NCBI RefSeq assembly: GCF_000812965.1
Contig: NZ_JSYN01000024.1
Coordinates: 1-64,000 of the forward strand
DNA: 64,000 nucleotides
Direction of reading: 5' to 3'
Source: Pedobacter kyungheensis
GTDB lineage: Bacteria; Bacteroidota; Bacteroidia; Sphingobacteriales; Sphingobacteriaceae
Part shown: piece after piece, positions 22,801-28,800 of the stretch
Numbering within the stretch: position 1 is the first letter of the stretch
Layout of the letters: each line of letters begins with the position of its first letter
Notes under the pieces: model-generated
Seen by the model: only the letters and a program-made list of their open reading frames with translations
Told to the model about the DNA's origin: nothing
Databases searched by the model: none
Program-made: the position numbers and the translations under genes

Positions 22801-25800
22801 ACCATTGGGGGTACAGCTGCTGAGGGCAGCGATTACAGCAATATCGTAACCAAAACAGTTACCATTCCTGCAGGTCAAACCACAGCAACCATTACCATTC
22901 CGGTATTAACCGATAATCTGGTAGAAGGTGTTGAAACAGTTGTAGTAACGCTGGGTACTTCGAATAATGCATTGGTAAGTGTAAGCAATACGCCGGCGAG
23001 TATCGACATCATTGATAATACCAGTGCAACGGTAACCGTAACGGCAACAGCTAACGGGGCAGAACCTGCAACTCCGGGCCAGTTTACCTTTACCTTAAGT
23101 AATGTGTCTACTACACCAACACAGATTACCTATACGGTTGGTGGATCAGCAACAAGCGGATTAGATTATACTTCGATTGGTACAACGGTAACCATTCCTG
23201 CAGGGCAAACTACTGCAACGGTTAGTGTACCGGTATTGAACGATAACCTTGTGGAAGGAATAGAAACGGTGGTATTAACCATGTCTGCTACTACCAGCAA
23301 CCCTTCAATTACAGCGAGTACAACTCCGGCAACGGTTAACATTACCGATAACGATACCGCAATTGCAACCATTACTCCGGGTGTAAATGGTAACGAAAAC
23401 GGTCCGGTTAGTGGCACATTTATCGTAACCTTAAGTAATCCATCATCTACCGATACGCAGATTACCTATACCGTTGGCGGAACTGCTACCGAGGGAAGTG
23501 ATTACAGCACGATTGTGAAAACCATTACTATCCCTGCGGGGCAGACTACCGGCACCATTACCATTCCGGTATTGACCGATGCAATAGTAGAAGGAACTGA
23601 AACGGTTGTAATTAGCCTTACCGGAACCAATAATCCTTTAGTTAATGTAAACAGTACCCCTGCAAGTATTAATATTCTGGATAACAATACGGCTACCGTA
23701 AGCATTAGTACCACACCGGTAATTAATGAAAACGCTGGTACCGCAACGTTTACAGTAACTTTAAATGCGGCAGTACAGAATGCATTTAGTGTTGATTATA
23801 AAACAACTGATGGAACAGCTACCGCAGGGTTAGATTATATGGCTACAACAGGAACTCTAACATTCCCTGCAAATTCTCCGGCAGGTACAACATTAACCTT
23901 TACGGTTCCGGTTACCGACGATAACCTGGTTGAACCATCAGAAACCTTTAGCGCTGCTTTAAGCAATATAAGCAATACATTGGTAAGCATAGCAACAGGT
24001 ACAGCTACAGTTACCATTACAGATAATGATACAGCAGTGGCAAGCATTGCACCGGGTACAAATGGTAACGAAACCGGTCCGGTTAACGGAACGTTCATTG
24101 TAACTTTAAGTAACCCATCTGCTACCGATACGCAGCTTACCTATACTTTAGGTGGCACGGCAACAGAGGGAAGCGATTACACGGCAATTACAACTAAAGT
24201 AATTACCATTCCTGCCGGCGAAACCACCGGAACAATTACCATCCCGGTAATTGCCGATGCAGTAGCAGAAAGCATCGAAACCGTAATTGCAACTTTGGGT
24301 ACATCAAACAATGCTGCGGTAAGTGTTAATACCACTCCGGCCAGCATCAATATCCTCGATGCCAACACGGCCAACGTAAGTATCTCAATCAATGCGGCAA
24401 GTGTAACTGAAGCTGTAGGCACGGTTACTTTATCTGTTACCTTAAATGTGGCCGTTCAGAACAGCTTCACTGTAGATTATGCTACTGCTGATGGTACTGC
24501 AAAAGCTGGACTAGATTATGCGGCAACCAGCGGAACTTTAACTTTCCCGGCAAATTCGCCTGCTGGTACCGTACTTAACGTGGTGATTCCGATTATTGAC
24601 GATAACCTGATCGAAAATACAGAATCGTTTACAGTTGGTTTAAGCAATGTTCAGGGAGCTGATGTGGCTATCGGTACAAGTCCGGCAACAGTAAATATTG
24701 CCGATAACGACAGTGCTGTTGCAACCATTGTGGCTGGAACCAATGCGAATGAAACTGGTTTGGTAAACGGTTCGTTTAATATAACATTAAGCAACCCGTC
24801 ATCTACGCCAACCACATTAACCTTTACCCTGGCCGGCACAGCAACAGAAAGTGCCGATTACGGTGCCGTTACCAAAACCATCATTATCCCTGCAGGTGCA
24901 ACCTCAGGAACCATCACTATTCCGGTAATGGCAGATGGTGTAGCAGAAGGTACTGAAACTGTAGTTGCAACATTAACGGCCTCAAGTAATGCGGCAATTA
25001 CAGTAAGCAACACACCTGCCTCAATCAATATCCTTGATGCTGACGTGGCAACGGTTAGTATTGCTACTACTCCGGTGATTAACGAAGATGCCGGCACAGC
25101 AACCTTTGTGGTTACGCTAAGTAATGCCGTACAAAATAGTTTCAGTGTAAACTATGGTACTACTGATGGAACAGCAACAGGAGGACTTGATTATACCGCA
25201 ACCAATGGAACCTTAACTTTCCCTGCAAATGCTGCAGCCGGAACAAGCTTAACTTTCACGGTTCCGGTTACTGATGATAACCTGGTCGAACCATCAGAAA
25301 CATTTAGTGCTTCATTAAGTGGTATTACCGGTGATGTGGTTACTATTGCAACTCCATCAGCAACTGTAACCATTACCGATAATGATAATTCGGTGGCCAG
25401 CATTACTGCAGGTACCAACGGTAACGAAAATGGTCCGGTAAATGGAACTTACACCGTAACATTAAGTAATCCGTCATCAACCGATACCCAGCTTACCTTC
25501 ACGGTAGGTGGTACTGCAACTGAAGGCAGCGATTACAATACCATCACAAAAACGATAATTATTCCTGCAGGCCAGACTACCGGAACCATTACTATCCCGG
25601 TAATCAGCGATAACATTGTAGAGGGTAACGAAACGGTTATCGTTACCTTAACAGGAAGCAATAATTCAGCAGTTACAGTTAACAATACGCCTGCAACCAT
25701 CAATATTATCGATAACAACTCGGTAACTGCAAGTATTTCTGTGGCCCTTGCAAGTGTAAACGAAGCTGCCGGAACAGCAACCTTTACTGTAACTTTAAGT

Positions 25801-28800
25801 GGTTCGGTACAAGATGCCTTTACAGTTGATTACACTACTGCTGATGGTACTGCAAAAGCAGGATTGGATTATGTGGCAACCAGCGGTACCTTAGTTTTCC
25901 CTGCAGGTTCTACTGCAGGCGCAAGTCTGACGTTCACCGTTCCGATTATCGACGATAATCTGGTTGAAGGTGACGAAACCTTTAGTGGTGTTATCACTAA
26001 CGTAAGCGGTGGTTTGGTAACCATCGGAAATGGTACTGCAGTAGTAACCATTGTAGATAACGATTCGGCTGTTGCTACAATCACTGCTGGTACTAACGGT
26101 AATGAGAACGGTCCGGTTAACGGAACTTTCACCGTAACTTTAAATAATCCGGTTGCTACCGATACCCAGCTAACTTACACCCTGGCCGGAACAGCAACCG
26201 AGGGTAGCGATTACAGCAATATCGTAACCAAAACCATCACCATTCCTGCAGGTCAAACCACCGGAACCATCACTATTCCGGTATTAACCGATAATATTGT
26301 AGAAGGAACTGAAACGGTTGTGGCTACCTTAACAAATTCTGGCAATCCGTTAGTGACTGTAAGCAATACACCTGCAAGCATTAATATTACCGACAACACT
26401 GAGGCTATAGTTACAGTAGCGGCAACTGCCGACGGGGCTGAACCATCTACACCGGGTCAGTTTACCTTTACGTTAAGCCAGGTATCTACTACCGATACCC
26501 AGATTACCTATACGGTAAATGGTACAGCGACGAGTGGAACAGATTATACCTCAATTGGCAATACCGTAACCATCCCGGCCGGACAAACAACGGCAACAGT
26601 ATCGGTACCGGTATTGAACGATAACATTGTTGAAGGAACAGAAACCGTAATTCTGACCATGAACGCTGCAACCAATAATGCTTCGATCGTTGCCAGCACT
26701 ACGCCTGCAACAGTTAACATTACCGATAGCGGTTCTTCAATTGCTTCGATAATTGCGGGTGCAAACGGTAACGAGAATGGTCCGGTTAACGGAACATTTA
26801 CAGTTACCTTAAATAACCCGTCGGCTACCGATACACAGCTAACTTATACTTTAGCCGGAACAGCAACAGAGGGTAGTGATTACAGCACAATTGTAACCAA
26901 AACCATTACTATCTTGGCTGGTCAAACCACTGCAACCATTACTATTCCGGTATTGACTGATGCGATCTTAGAAGGTACAGAATCGGTTATTGCTACCCTG
27001 GTTTCTTCAAACAATCCACAGATTACAACTAGCAATGTACCGGCAACTATTACCATTGCCGATAACAATACGGCTACGGTTAGCATTTCAACAGCTCCAA
27101 CAGTTAACGAGGCAGCTGGTACCGCTACATTTACCGTAACCCTAAGCGCGGCAGTTCAGCAAGCATTTACAGTTGCTTATACTACAAGCGACGGAACAGC
27201 TACTGCAGGCTTAGATTATACAACTACCAGCGGAACGTTAACTTTCCCTGCTGGTTCGGCAGCTGGCGCAACCTTAACGTTTACTGTTCCGATCCTCGAC
27301 GATAACATTATTGAAGGTGATCATACATTTAATGGTGTAATCAGTAACGTAAGCGGAGGACTGGTAACCATTGCTACTGGTACAGCAACTACGACCATTA
27401 TCGATAACGATTCGGCTGTGGCCACCATTGCAGCTGGTGTTGATGGTAACGAAAATGGTCCGACAAACGGAACATTTATTGTAACCTTAAGTAAACCATC
27501 GGCTACCGATACCCAGCTTAGCTATGCTTTAGGCGGAACGGCAACTGAGGGCAGCGACTACAGTACAATTGTAACCAAAACAATTACCATTCCTGCTGGC
27601 CAAACCACTGCAACCATTACCATTCCGGTATTGAGCGATGCTGTTCTGGAAGGTGTTGAAACCGTAACAGCTACCTTAACCGCTTCTGGTAATCCGGCTA
27701 TTACCCCAGGTAATGTACCGGCAACCATAAATATCGCCGATAATAATGCAGCAACTGTAAGCATCTCTACCGCGCCAAGTATTAACGAAGCAGCTGGAAC
27801 GGCTACCTTTACGGTAACCTTAAATGCAGCAGTACAGCAGGAATTTAGTTTGGATTATAAAACAACCGATGGAACAGCTACAGCAGGTTTAGATTATACT
27901 GCAACCAGTGGAACCTTAACGTTCCCTGCGAATTCGCCTGCAGGTACCACTTTAACTTTTACCGTTCCGGTTATCGATGATAACATTGTTGAAACTAACG
28001 AAACCTTTAATGGTGTAATCAGCAATGTAACTGGTGGTCTGGTAACCATCGATATCAATACGGCAACTACTACCATCGTTGATAACGATGCAACAGTAGC
28101 TACCATTACCGCTGGTGTTGATGGTAACGAAAATGGACCTGTTAACGGAACATTTACAGTAACCTTAAGCAAACCATCAGCTACCGATACCCAGATAACC
28201 TATACTTTAGGCGGAACAGCAACTGAGGGTAGCGACTATACTGCGATTGTAACCAAAACCATTACCATCCCGGCTGGTCAAACCTCGGCAACAATTACCA
28301 TTCCGGTATTGAACGATGATGTTGTAGAAGGTACCGAAACCCTAATCGCCACCCTGGGCACTTCGGCCAACCCTGGTGTAACCGTAAGTAATGTTCCTGC
28401 AACCATCAATATAATCGATGGTACAACGGCTATAGTTACGGTAACTGCTACTGCTGATGGTGCTGAGCCATCAACTCCTGGTCAGTTTACCTTTACGTTA
28501 AGTTATCCATCTGCCACAGCTACACAGATTACTTATACCGTAAACGGAACTGCAACCAGCGGTACAGATTATACCTCAATTGGTACAACAATTACCATTC
28601 CGGCCGGACAAACTTCAGTAACACTTTCGGTTCCGGTATTGGATGATAACATCAGCGAAGGAAACGAAACAGTGATTATAACCATGAATGCAACTACCAG
28701 CAATCCATTAATCACTGCGAGTACAAGTCCGGCTACGGTTAACATCAGAGATAACCGTGCGCCAGTTGCTACTGCACCGGCGATAACGGTTAATGAGGAT